This document shows positions 1 through 9,787 of a stretch of DNA of 64,000 nt, one piece after another; position 1 is the stretch's first letter; each line of letters opens with the position of its first letter. This stretch comes from an uncultured Pirellula sp. (lineage in GTDB: Bacteria > Planctomycetota > Planctomycetia > Pirellulales > Pirellulaceae): positions 1-64,000 of the forward strand of contig CAIOHR010000002.1 in the NCBI GenBank assembly GCA_903858115.1. The letters are read 5' to 3'. Both the position numbers and the translations under genes were made by a program. The notes under the pieces are model-generated. The model was not told the origin of the DNA. It worked only from the letters and a program-made list of their open reading frames with translations, and ran no database searches.

Positions 1-32
<32 letters not shown>

Positions 33-161
33 TTTTGCTCGACACGTTTCTTAGGAAACATTTATGTCAAGCATATAGTGAGCACATACCATCAAGAAGT
101 TCAAACTCATCTTAACAATCGACCTCACGTCGAAAGTGAAAAACACCGGATTTCAAAATAG

Positions 162-196
162 ACCCGGCTTAGCGAAAGCTAAGTCGGGTTTTTTTA
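162..196 (+). terminator. Rho-independent terminator downstream of 16S rRNA
   Basis: ACCCGGCTTAGC-GAAA-GCTAAGTCGGGT stem (one G.U) with GNRA-type loop followed by T7. Confidence 0.9.
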
Positions 197-291
197 CGTC
201 TGTTGGTTTTGTTTTGAGCTCGATATGCGATCGGCGACTGCAAACTTGTTAGAATGCATTTGAACCGTTCGATATCCGTCGATGACCTTGC

Positions 292-696
292 ATGCTCTCT
301 GTGCACGTTGTTAAAGGTTACGCTATGTCAGCATTTTCAAGGTCTATTTCGTTGCTCGAGTACCAAGCCATGGACGCTGCGTCGGAAGTTAAGAACGAGT
401 ATTTTCGAGGCGAAGTTTTCGCGATGGCGGGTGGTACGCCCGAACACAGTTTGATTTGTGCGAATTTTATCGGGGAGTCTCGAGCCGCCCTTAAAGGGAA
501 GCCGTGTGTTGTGTACACCAGCGACCTGCGAATCAAGGTAGACAGAACCGGGCTGTATACTTATCCCGACTCTGCGATCATCTGCGGCGAGTTATTGCGA
601 GAGTCACTGCAACTCGATGATCGACTCCTTCTCGAGTCCGTTGGAATCGAAATAGAGTTACGGGAGATCTATCGAGGTAGCGTGTTTTCGGCCTAG
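292..696 (+). pseudogene. Uma2-family (DUF820) endonuclease-like protein with apparent internal deletion
   Basis: MDAASEVKNEYFRGEVFAMAGGTPEHSLICANF...YTSDLRIKV...YTYPDSAIICGE matches the Uma2 N-terminal half; the ORF then passes directly to a Uma2-like C-terminal tail (LESVGIEIELREIYRGSVF), lacking the VEVLSxxT...K..YR core. Confidence 0.65.
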
Positions 697-778
697 GAGA
701 GCTCCCTCTTGGGCGATTCCAGCGAATCCGATACACTCTCCCCTCGTGTTTATGCTTGGAATACTGAGGTGACTGCGA

Positions 779-2056
779 ATGCTTGATCGAAAATTTGTTT
801 TGGAAAACATTGACGCTGTGAAGACAAACTGCCTTCATCGGGGCGTTCCCGCAACGAGTCTGGATCGATTTATCGAAGCGGAAACCAAGAGACGTTCCAA
901 ATTGAACGAAGCCGAGGAATTTAATCGCCAAGCAAACGACCTGAACTCCAAGATGAAGGGGGCGACGCCAGAGGAGCGGGAGTCTTTTAAGGAGCAAGGA
1001 AAAAAACTTCGAGAGCAAAAGGATGTTGCTCAGCATGAACACGATCTGCTCGATAAAGAAGTGCTTGGAATATTGTCGATGATTCCGAACATGACCAATC
1101 CGGCAGCACCGATTGGTCGTGACGATCAAGAGAATTTGGAAATTGCTCGAGGAAAGACTCCAATATCGAAGTTCGATTTTAAGGCCCAAGATCATTTGCA
1201 GTTGGGAAAATTGCACGACATGATCGATTTCGAAGCTGGAGCTCGCGTTGCCGGTGCAGGTTTTTATTTTCTCAAGAATGATGCCGTGTTGTTGGAGCTG
1301 GCTTTGCAACAGTTTGCGGTTCAGTTGCTCGTGAAAAAAGGCTTCGTTCCCGTTTCGACACCGGATGTTGCGAATACTGAGACGCTTCACGGGATTGGTT
1401 TCATTCCTCGTGGACCCGAAACGCAAATTTACAGCATTGAGAATACCGACTTGAATCTTGTCGCTACCGCCGAGATCACTCTTGGAGGGATGTACGCCGG
1501 ATTAGTTTTGGAAGCGGAGCAACTGCCGTTGAAATTGGTAGGGATTAGTCACTGCTTTCGAACGGAAGCTGGTGCCGCCGGTCGTGCATCGAAAGGACTA
1601 TATCGCGTCCATCAATTCACAAAAATTGAAATGTTCGCGTTCACTCGGCCGGAAGAAAGTGATTCGGTCCACGAAGAGTTGCGACAATTGGAGTGCGATT
1701 TGTTCGATGCATTAGAGGTTCCTTACCGTGTTGTTGATACAGCGACAGGTGATCTGGGTGGGCCAGCTTATCGAAAGTATGATCTGGAGGCGTGGATGCC
1801 AGGTCGAGGGACCGACGGGGAATGGGGTGAAGTGACGAGTACTTCGAATTGCACCGATTATCAAGCCCGGAGGCTGAACATTCGATTCAAGAACAAGAAC
1901 GAGAAAGGAACGCATCTGGTTCACACGTTGAATGGAACAGCGATCGCCATCAGCCGTGCGATCATTGCCATCATGGAGAACCATCAACAAGCCGATGGAA
2001 CCATTCGAGTCCCCAAAGCTTTGCAACCATGGATGGGCAAGGAAGTTATCGGTTAG
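779..2056 (+). CDS. serS: Seryl-tRNA synthetase
   Basis: 425 aa; N-terminal coiled coil, class II motifs (FRTEAGAAGRASKGLYRVHQFTKIEMF; TSTSNCTDYQARRLNIRFK; HTLNGTAIAISRAIIAIMENHQQADGTIRVPKALQPWMG). Confidence 0.98.
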   Translation: MLDRKFVLENIDAVKTNCLHRGVPATSLDRFIEAETKRRSKLNEAEEFNRQANDLNSKMKGATPEERESFKEQGKKLREQKDVAQHEHDLLDKEVLGILSMIPNMTNPAAPIGRDDQENLEIARGKTPISKFDFKAQDHLQLGKLHDMIDFEAGARVAGAGFYFLKNDAVLLELALQQFAVQLLVKKGFVPVSTPDVANTETLHGIGFIPRGPETQIYSIENTDLNLVATAEITLGGMYAGLVLEAEQLPLKLVGISHCFRTEAGAAGRASKGLYRVHQFTKIEMFAFTRPEESDSVHEELRQLECDLFDALEVPYRVVDTATGDLGGPAYRKYDLEAWMPGRGTDGEWGEVTSTSNCTDYQARRLNIRFKNKNEKGTHLVHTLNGTAIAISRAIIAIMENHQQADGTIRVPKALQPWMGKEVIG

Positions 2057-2203
2057 GAGCATTCTCACGTTGCGATCGGATTTCTCAAAAGCCAGCAATC
2101 TTTGCCAGTGGCGAGTAGTACGGATGGATGTTTTATTCTGTAGAGAATGGAACAGTCTTGGCTCTAATCTCTACAGTTTGTTTGGAGATAGTTTTAACTT
2201 CAA

Positions 2204-2602
2204 ATGATCCGAGAATTTGAGTGGAGGTTTAAGTCTTTAAAGATTCCAAGTTCTTTGCAGTTGCTTGCTGAGCGGGCAATCAATCGTTTGGCAGAACTAA
2301 CAGGAGAAGATTACCGTTGGGGCAGCATGCTTTGGGGGACGCGCCTCGTATTCGAGACCAATGGAATAGTATTATTTCCCGTAGCAAGGTTGGGCCCGAA
2401 GAACCCCGCGACGCGTAAGTATGTCGTAATTGGTATTGATTTTGATAAGCAGCCAGAGGATTTCTTCTTTCTACGCACTGAAAACGATGATTTCGAACTG
2501 TGCGCGCAGCGACTCGGACTTGTGACGGAAACTCAGAAATTACGACTCAGGCAACTGATAACACCTAAGGGTGAAAAGGCGCAAAACCAGGCCAGGCCTT
2601 AG
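2204..2602 (+). CDS. Hypothetical protein
   Basis: 132-aa ORF between serS and the transporter; no family recognised. Confidence 0.5.
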   Translation: MIREFEWRFKSLKIPSSLQLLAERAINRLAELTGEDYRWGSMLWGTRLVFETNGIVLFPVARLGPKNPATRKYVVIGIDFDKQPEDFFFLRTENDDFELCAQRLGLVTETQKLRLRQLITPKGEKAQNQARP

Positions 2603-2676
2603 CGGAACGGAGGTGTGCAAACTGCTTCTTGCTTCGGACGTCAAAGCCATCTTGGGGATGCGGCCTGCGGCTGTTG

Positions 2677-3591
2677 CTATTTGGTTTGTCTCTTTTTGCT
2701 GATGGAGATTAAGGCTACTCCGATTACGATCACGATGGAGGAGACGAGTGTTTGGCGATAGATCTCTTCGTTCAAGATGGCCCAACCCAAAAACACAGCC
2801 ACGGCAGGATTGATATAGGCATAGGTTGAGACGAGAACAGGTGACGCGTTTTGTGTAAGCCAAGCGAACGCGCTGTAGGCAATTAAGGAACCTGCAACGA
2901 CCAAGTAAAGCCATGAAAGAACCGATGCGGTCGAGGTTTTTTGAATATCCCATTGGTTCCATTCTCCAACGAGGAATCCCGTCAGCAGCATGACGCCGCC
3001 ACCGATGAGCATTTGAATGGCAGCGCCCGAAAAAGGCTCGCATTTGTGTTTGCCATAACGAGTAATGGATGCCCCGATCGTCCAGCAAAGGCATGCGATG
3101 ATCAATGCGGCGACTCTCCAGGGATTCAACGCATTTCCCTCATTGGGGCTTACCAATAAGAAAAGACCGACGATGCCGATCAACAGCCCAGCGATGGTCG
3201 TCCCGTTGGGCAAAGAGCCGATTTTGCCATCGGAACATCGATGCAAAAGCCATTCGGCGATTGCAAAGAACATTGGGTTAAAGGCGATGATCAAGGTAGC
3301 AATCCCGGATGGGATTTCTTGTTCTGCCCAACAGACGAGTCCATTACCACCCAATTGCATGAAAATACCAGCGACGCCATTTTGCAACCATTGCGATCGG
3401 TTTGCTCGAAATTGACGAGCGACTACCAGGACGCATGTGAGAACCACGCCGGCGACAATAAACCGAGCACCCGCCATAAGAAAAGGTGGCAGAGTTTCGA
3501 CCGCAACTCGAATGGCAAGATACGTGGATCCCCAGACTAGATAAATGGTGAACAGTGCTAAGGCAATCGTCCAAGGGGGTGCGGACTTCAT
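2677..3591 (-). CDS. EamA/DMT-family transporter (RhaT/YedA-like)
   Basis: LALFTIYLVWGSTYLAIRVAVETLPPFLMAGARFIVAG plus ~10 hydrophobic helices. Confidence 0.9.
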   Translation of the reverse strand: MKSAPPWTIALALFTIYLVWGSTYLAIRVAVETLPPFLMAGARFIVAGVVLTCVLVVARQFRANRSQWLQNGVAGIFMQLGGNGLVCWAEQEIPSGIATLIIAFNPMFFAIAEWLLHRCSDGKIGSLPNGTTIAGLLIGIVGLFLLVSPNEGNALNPWRVAALIIACLCWTIGASITRYGKHKCEPFSGAAIQMLIGGGVMLLTGFLVGEWNQWDIQKTSTASVLSWLYLVVAGSLIAYSAFAWLTQNASPVLVSTYAYINPAVAVFLGWAILNEEIYRQTLVSSIVIVIGVALISISKKRQTK

Positions 3592-3682
3592 GTTGCTTTT
3601 ACGAGAATAGTCGCAGATGCGTGAAAGCGAATAGCGACACTCGCTATCGACATCGGGTTCACGCGACGAAAACAGTGATTTG

Positions 3683-4612
3683 CTATTTTCCTAGCTTCCA
3701 GTCCAATCCGAGATCGAGATTGGTAGCCGAGTGAGTCAATGCACCGACGCTGATTCGATCGACACCAGTCTTGGCAATGGCTGCGATGGTTTGAAGATTG
3801 ACACCGCCAGAAGCCTCTAACTCCACGGTTGGGTTCACTGAGTTACGCATTGCAACGCATTGCATGAGGGACTCGTTGCTCATGTTGTCGAGAAGAACGA
3901 TGTTCGGCGATGCCTTCAACGCGGATTCTAACTGCGCGATACTATCGATTTCGATTTCAATCATCGGAGGATGGTCGAATCGATAAGCACCGCTCGCGAT
4001 GTATTTTCTTGCGGTTTCTACCGCGGTACCTGGGTCGAGCAATGTGCCGTCGGCAGCTGCGCGACTGGCGAGATGGTTATCTTTGATCAAGATGCCATCG
4101 AACAGCCCGAGTCGATGATTTCTTCCCCCGCCACAACGGACCGCGTATTTTTCTAAACGTCTCCAGCCAGGCGTTGTTTTTCGCGTGTCGTAAACTCTGG
4201 CGTTCGTTCCAGAGACTTGCTCTACATATTTGGATGTCAATGTAGCGATTCCGCAGAGCCTTCCCAAAAAATTTAGGATCGTTCTTTCGCACGTGAGAAG
4301 ATCGCGAGCGTCACCGGACAACGCTGCGATGGGCTGTTTGGGTGCGAAGGACTCGCCATCACCAACAAATAATTCCAACTGAATCGAAGAATCCAATTCT
4401 TTGAGCATGGCTTCGATCAAATCGATCCCCGCAGCCTTGCCGGCGACGCGAGGCACGATCAACGCTGTGCCTGTCACCCCTTGAGGCACGATCGCCATGG
4501 TAGTAACGTCAGCGATACGATCGAGGTCTTCGCGGATGGCCAATCGAACGAGATGCGACAAATCGTCGAGCAATGGTGGATCGATGGTTTGCGATCGATA
4601 GTCAGCTTTCAT
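3683..4612 (-). CDS. nadC: Nicotinate-nucleotide pyrophosphorylase (carboxylating)
   Basis: 309 aa; ERTILNFLGRLCGIATLT, DTRKTTPGWRRLEKYAVRCGGGRNHRLGLFDGILIKDNHL, EASGGVNLQTIAAIAKTGVDRISVGALTHS. Confidence 0.97.
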   Translation of the reverse strand: MKADYRSQTIDPPLLDDLSHLVRLAIREDLDRIADVTTMAIVPQGVTGTALIVPRVAGKAAGIDLIEAMLKELDSSIQLELFVGDGESFAPKQPIAALSGDARDLLTCERTILNFLGRLCGIATLTSKYVEQVSGTNARVYDTRKTTPGWRRLEKYAVRCGGGRNHRLGLFDGILIKDNHLASRAAADGTLLDPGTAVETARKYIASGAYRFDHPPMIEIEIDSIAQLESALKASPNIVLLDNMSNESLMQCVAMRNSVNPTVELEASGGVNLQTIAAIAKTGVDRISVGALTHSATNLDLGLDWKLGK

Positions 4613-4769
4613 TGCGGAACTCTCGTGGGAAAGGAATCAAGATTAGGGTGTTTGTTAGAATGGATAATCCGCATATAGTGTAGGTGTGTAGTTTAACCGG
4701 TAGGAGGTCGATCTGACGATGCCTACCATCCGTTCTGTTTGGCTTCGGTGTTTTTGGAGTATTTTTGAA

Positions 4770-5336
4770 ATGCGTTGTCTACTGTCTCTCGTCATGGTTT
4801 CGGTGCTCTGTTGTTCAGGAATTTCCCTTGTGGCTCAGGAAAAAGGGTCCGAGAAAAAGGCCGCGGCAGAAGTGGTGAAATGGGGTGGTGGCAAATTTGT
4901 TTTAACGGCACCAGAGACTTGGAAAAGCGTTCCACCCAAAAGCAGGATGATCGACTCCGAGTTTCGGGTACCAGCGGAAGGTGACTCGTTCGTAAGAGTT
5001 ACGTTTTCTGTTTCCGGCGGCTCGATCAAGGAGAATATCGACCGGTGGGTTAATCAGTTTGACGGAGTCAAGCCAGAGGATACCAAGACCGAGAAGAAGG
5101 AAATTGGCAAAGCAACCGTTCACATTGTTGAAGTCGCTGGCACCTACAAAGATATGGCTGGAGGGCCGATGGCTCCAGGACCCATGAAGAAATTGCCCGA
5201 CTACCGATTGCTCGGTGCGATCATCGAACTTGCTGATGGAACCAAGGGGTTCGTCAAGGCGACGGGACCTAAGGATATGGTTCTAGCCAATCGTGATGTA
5301 TTCATGAAAATGCTCGACGGCTTTAAAGCAAACTAA
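4770..5336 (+). CDS. Hypothetical secreted protein
   Basis: Signal-peptide-like start MRCLLSLVMVSVLCCSGISLVAQ; ORF track begins at 4719. Confidence 0.6.
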   Translation: MRCLLSLVMVSVLCCSGISLVAQEKGSEKKAAAEVVKWGGGKFVLTAPETWKSVPPKSRMIDSEFRVPAEGDSFVRVTFSVSGGSIKENIDRWVNQFDGVKPEDTKTEKKEIGKATVHIVEVAGTYKDMAGGPMAPGPMKKLPDYRLLGAIIELADGTKGFVKATGPKDMVLANRDVFMKMLDGFKAN

Positions 5337-5366
5337 CGAAGAAACGATTCGCAAGAGAAAACTATT

Positions 5367-6158
5367 GTGCGCGTAGTCATCCTGGATACTCCCCAAGAAG
5401 TCTCTTCGTTTGCGGCCGATCGTGTTGATCGATTGGTGCGAGAACGATTGTTGGTCCGTCAACCATTGGTGCTAGGGCTCGCAACGGGCGGGACTCCTTT
5501 GGGGTTGTACAAACTACTTGCCGAACGACACCTACGCGATGGACTTTCTTTTCGAGGTGTTGAAACGTTCAATTTGGATGAGTATGTTGGATTACCACCC
5601 GATCATGAGCAGAGCTACCATTTTTATATGCACGATGCTCTGTTTCGACATGTCGATTTTGATGCAGGTGCCAACCACGTTCCGAGGACTTGGCAATGTG
5701 ATTTGAGCGCGAGTGCCAAAGCGTACGAGAGAGACATCGAACAACGTGGCGGAATCGATCTTCAGATTCTAGGAATTGGTACGGACGGCCATATCGGATT
5801 CAACGAAGTTGGTTCTTCTCTTGGTTCGAGAACTCGGCTCAAGACGTTAACACGTCGGACGCGTCAGGATAACGCACGGTATTTTGCATCGATAGACGAT
5901 GTGCCAACTATGGCGTTGACGATGGGGATTGCAACTATTTTGGAATCGCAATCGATACTGTTGATGGCGACTGGAGCGGGCAAGGCCAGAGCGGTCGCGG
6001 GTTGCGTCGAAGGTCCGATCAGTGCGGGGATGCCTGCGAGCGCGTTACAGCTTCATCCGGATGTCACGATTGTGGTTGACTCGGATGCGGCAAGAGAGCT
6101 TGCACATGCCGAGTACTACCGTGATTCAGAGCGAGTCCGTGAATTGACTATTCGCTAA
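5367..6158 (+). CDS. nagB: Glucosamine-6-phosphate deaminase
   Basis: LGLATGGTPLGLY, FNLDEYVGL, GIGTDGHIGFNEVGSS, TMGIATIL; GTG start. Confidence 0.95.
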   Translation: MRVVILDTPQEVSSFAADRVDRLVRERLLVRQPLVLGLATGGTPLGLYKLLAERHLRDGLSFRGVETFNLDEYVGLPPDHEQSYHFYMHDALFRHVDFDAGANHVPRTWQCDLSASAKAYERDIEQRGGIDLQILGIGTDGHIGFNEVGSSLGSRTRLKTLTRRTRQDNARYFASIDDVPTMALTMGIATILESQSILLMATGAGKARAVAGCVEGPISAGMPASALQLHPDVTIVVDSDAARELAHAEYYRDSERVRELTIR

Positions 6159-7977
6159 CCGCGAATCGCATGTAATTGAAGTGTCGGTAGATTTCGCTTT
6201 GATCTAGTAATTGCTGATGCGTTCCCGAGCTGACGAGTTTACCTTGACGGAAGACCAGAATCTGGTCTGCCGCGCGAAGTGTGCTCAACCGTTCGGGTAT
6301 AACCAAGACGATTGCGTTTAGTCCGCGAAGTTGTTGGAGCGCTTGCAGTGATTCCGCTTCGTCTTTGGCTGAGACTCGCATTCGAGGCTCGTGACAGACG
6401 ATGACGCTAGGTTTCTTGAGAAGTGCTCTTACAATTCCGAATCGATAGAGTTGGTCTGGGGCGAGTCGGTCATCATTACTGGAAAGGACGGTACCAAGAC
6501 CGTCTGGTAGATTCAGGATAGATTCGGAAACACACGCATTTCTCGCCAGATCCATTACGTCGATCATTGCGTCTTTGGGGCGTCCAGACCAAAGATTTTC
6601 TTCTACGGTTCCATCGAGCAATGGACCGTGTTCATTGACGAGCAACGATTGTCGCCGAACGCTCATCGGCTCCAAGTCGATAAGATTGATTCCGTCGACT
6701 AAGGCGCGACCACTGGTTGGCAATCCGAATCCTAGAACCATTTCTCCCAACGCATCTGCGGTGGCCGATTCGAGAGAGACGATCGCGGTGATCTGTTTGG
6801 GTATCAAGGAAAGACTGACATCGTCCAGAATTCGGTTCTTAGAACTATCGCGAAAGCAAACATGCTCGAATTCGATGCTCGATGTGATTCTGGCTTGGAT
6901 CCCCTTTCCGAGTGACTCAGTTCGGACTCCTTGGATAGAGAGATAGTTTTCTAAGTTGTCTGCTGACGTAAGTGCATTGCTTCGCTTTCGAAGTCCCCGT
7001 CGAAGTCGAAAAATGCCATTGACCGCTACGATCACACATCCCAGAAGCACGACAATATCGCCAACGTGCAACTTTGACTCGGGCTCAAGCACTCGAATCG
7101 ACAGTACAAACAAAAAGAGAGCAGTTAAAAGAGTGACGGTGATCAATAGACTGGGAGATCGGAACGCGCTTTCGTCAGCAAGTCGAAGCTGCGACTGGTT
7201 AAAATGCTGTGCGTGTATGTCGTACATATGTTCGACATCGACACGCGGATCCACCGACTCCAACATAGCAGATGATTCGCACAAGTAGATGAGTTGCTCG
7301 TGAGCGTTTCGACGCCGTTCTAAAATCACGGGACGATGTTTGCGTTGAGCGGCTTCGAGTGTGATAAACAATCCCCACGTTACAACCAGTGCTAGAATAG
7401 CCAAGAGCGTTAGCCGTGGATGGATGAGGCTTGCGAGGACCAATACAGCGATTGTCTGAATAAGGTTTCGCGGGAATACTCGATACCATTCGGTCAATGC
7501 ATCGCGAACGCGCGGAACGTCGCTCTGTATCAAGTCACGAAGACGTTTACGTTGCCCAGACAATCCTTGGTCCACCGACAAGTTTCGCGATTGGTGGAAC
7601 AGTCGACGCAATAGGCGTGAAGTCCATTGGAGTGCTGCTTGCAAGGATGCTCGTCGTGCTAAAAGCAATGTTAACCTTTCGATGACGAACACCACGGTAA
7701 TCAACATCAGGAGGGTAATGGCACAACGGAGAATATTTTTGTCCGTCGACAGAGAGCTTGTTGTGATTCGAAGCCAACTTCCTACGTGGAGTGCTTCCGG
7801 CAGGACCCGTTTTCCGCTTTCGGTAGTTTGGACAACAAAAAGGAGCTGGACGAACCAGCCAACCAACGTCAAGAGTGCCGGCATTAAAAAAGCGGAGATG
7901 GTTCCTAGTCCCATGGCGAACCAACGGGACGAGGGTACGGCTTCCCCCTCAGTTAGCTTTTTCCAAACTCGTTGCAT
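6148..7977 (-). CDS. ABC-exporter-like fused membrane/nucleotide-binding protein with degenerate ATPase motifs
   Basis: N-terminal TM domain and C-terminal ABC fold (IEFEHVCFRD...ILDDVSLSLIP...GTVEENLW...ERLSTLRAADQILVFRQGKLVSSGTHQQLL), but Walker A, Q-loop, signature, Walker B and H-loop are all non-canonical. Confidence 0.88.
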   Translation of the reverse strand: MQRVWKKLTEGEAVPSSRWFAMGLGTISAFLMPALLTLVGWFVQLLFVVQTTESGKRVLPEALHVGSWLRITTSSLSTDKNILRCAITLLMLITVVFVIERLTLLLARRASLQAALQWTSRLLRRLFHQSRNLSVDQGLSGQRKRLRDLIQSDVPRVRDALTEWYRVFPRNLIQTIAVLVLASLIHPRLTLLAILALVVTWGLFITLEAAQRKHRPVILERRRNAHEQLIYLCESSAMLESVDPRVDVEHMYDIHAQHFNQSQLRLADESAFRSPSLLITVTLLTALFLFVLSIRVLEPESKLHVGDIVVLLGCVIVAVNGIFRLRRGLRKRSNALTSADNLENYLSIQGVRTESLGKGIQARITSSIEFEHVCFRDSSKNRILDDVSLSLIPKQITAIVSLESATADALGEMVLGFGLPTSGRALVDGINLIDLEPMSVRRQSLLVNEHGPLLDGTVEENLWSGRPKDAMIDVMDLARNACVSESILNLPDGLGTVLSSNDDRLAPDQLYRFGIVRALLKKPSVIVCHEPRMRVSAKDEAESLQALQQLRGLNAIVLVIPERLSTLRAADQILVFRQGKLVSSGTHQQLLDQSEIYRHFNYMRFAVSE

Positions 7978-8225
7978 GACAGGAATAACTTTATCGCTGC
8001 GTGAGGAACGGATGAATCGACGGAAACATACTCACTATAGTCGCACAACAGCACCCTTTTGGGGAGGACTTTTAACGGATTTGACGATTCTTCGGTTGCG
8101 GAAAAAGCATGACTCCAAGAAACAACAGCTTCGAGCCCGCCGCGTTGCGAAAAGTCAACCTAACGTTGCATCTGTAGAGAAATTATCCGTTACTTCCTAA
8201 ACGCTATTTCGTTGTCGAACAAAAA

Positions 8226-9659
8226 ATGACGGCCCCAACACGACTCTTAATCGCCGACGATGATCGATGGCTACTCGAATCTATGGCTGACTGGCTACAG
8301 GGAGAAGGGTTCCTCGTCGAGACTGCGGACTCGTTAGAGAAGGCTACCAAAAAGCTTCAACAATCGGCACCGGATCTCATGCTATGTGATGTGCGGTTCG
8401 ATGATGGCGATGGTTTAAAGTTTCTCAAACAATCCAAACGGAAGCATCCCGAGCTTCCCGTTCTGATGATGTCCGGCTATGCGGGCCCTGATGCAGCTCG
8501 TGAAGCCATCGCTAACGGTGCGTTTGAATTGCTGACCAAGCCGATTATTGACGAAGAATTACGCACTGCCATCGAACGTGCTGTAAGCCAAAAGAACATT
8601 ATCGACGAAAACGCTCGATTGAAAGCCGAACTGGATAAACGATTCGGATTGGAAAGTATCGTTAGTCATGATCTTAGAATGCTCAAGATCTTTGACATGA
8701 TCGATCAAGTTGCGGACACCAAAGCCACCATACTTATTACGGGTGAAAACGGTACGGGCAAGAGTATGATTGCTCGCGCTATCCACAAAAAGTCGACCCG
8801 ACGAAAGAATCCTTTTGTTGAAGTTGCTTGCGGAGCGTTGCCCGACACACTCTTGGAGAGTGAGCTCTTTGGACACGTCGCTGGTTCGTTCACAGGTGCG
8901 ACCGGCAACAAAATTGGCAAGTTCCAGCAAGCGGATCGCGGGACATTGTTCCTGGACGAAATTGGAACGGCCACTCCTGCATTGCAGATCAAGATGCTTC
9001 GCGCATTGCAAGAGTTTGAATTCGAGCCGTTGGGTGGCACCGAAACTATTTCCGTGGACTCACGTGTCATTTTGGCTACGAACGAGAACTTGGAAAAGGC
9101 GGTCGCCGAAGGACGCTTTCGGCAAGATTTGTACTATCGGATCCATGTGATTCACATCGAGCTGCCCGCGTTGCGAGAGCGACGAGATGACATCCCATTG
9201 CTTTCGCAACACTTCCTGCAAACCGCGTGTAAGGAGTTTGGTCGCACCGTAGATGGCTTCACTGATGATGCAATGCAAGTGATGGTTGAACACTTGTGGC
9301 CAGGCAATATTCGGGAGTTGGAGAATGCCATTCAACGCGCTGTGTTGTTGACCAAAAGCAAGAGCATTGATGTTGCTTCACTACCATTTAGTTTGACCAA
9401 ACACCCTACGTCGCAAATACAGAGTACGACGGCGTCCGCTGGCAATTTGCTTGTGAACAATATCGATAATTACTCCCTGTCTCGATCCGGAACGCGACCG
9501 TTGAGCGAGGCCCTGGAGGGACCAGAGCGAGAAATCATTCTTGCAGCGCTCCGGCAAAACGATTGGAACCGAAATGTGACGGCCGATCTATTAGGCATCA
9601 ATCGAACGACGCTTTACAAGAAAATGAAGAAGCTTGGAATCGAGCAGGTTTCACCCTGA
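8226..9659 (+). CDS. Sigma-54-dependent response regulator (NtrC/AtoC family)
   Basis: Receiver (ADDDRW...LMLCDVRF...LLTKPI), AAA+ (GENGTGKSMIARAIH, GSFTGA, GTLFLDEIG) and Fis-type HTH (NVTADLLGINRTTLYKKMKKLGI). Confidence 0.96.
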   Translation: MTAPTRLLIADDDRWLLESMADWLQGEGFLVETADSLEKATKKLQQSAPDLMLCDVRFDDGDGLKFLKQSKRKHPELPVLMMSGYAGPDAAREAIANGAFELLTKPIIDEELRTAIERAVSQKNIIDENARLKAELDKRFGLESIVSHDLRMLKIFDMIDQVADTKATILITGENGTGKSMIARAIHKKSTRRKNPFVEVACGALPDTLLESELFGHVAGSFTGATGNKIGKFQQADRGTLFLDEIGTATPALQIKMLRALQEFEFEPLGGTETISVDSRVILATNENLEKAVAEGRFRQDLYYRIHVIHIELPALRERRDDIPLLSQHFLQTACKEFGRTVDGFTDDAMQVMVEHLWPGNIRELENAIQRAVLLTKSKSIDVASLPFSLTKHPTSQIQSTTASAGNLLVNNIDNYSLSRSGTRPLSEALEGPEREIILAALRQNDWNRNVTADLLGINRTTLYKKMKKLGIEQVSP

Positions 9660-9683
9660 AATAGCGACAGAACCTGGTTCAAC

Positions 9684-9704
9684 GGTGGCACAAGGCCACC
9701 GGGG
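9684..9704 (+). repeat. ACAAG-loop hairpin repeat (copy 1)
   Basis: GGTGGC-ACAAG-GCCACC followed by GGGG; related copies at 61681-61701 and 61753-61773 on the opposite strand. Confidence 0.7.
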
Positions 9705-9787
9705 ATTTCTGATGACTCTAAATCTTTCGTCCATTTTGAGCGATCGTCGATCCAATCCATTCGGAGATCGATCACAATAGCATCTAG

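Noticed and set aside
578-1426. 282-aa minus-strand ORF
   Set aside because: Antisense to serS with implausible Arg/His/Cys-rich composition.
7682-8200. 172-aa plus-strand ORF before the response regulator
   Set aside because: Mostly antisense to the ABC-like gene; no domain and no signal consistent with a sensor kinase.
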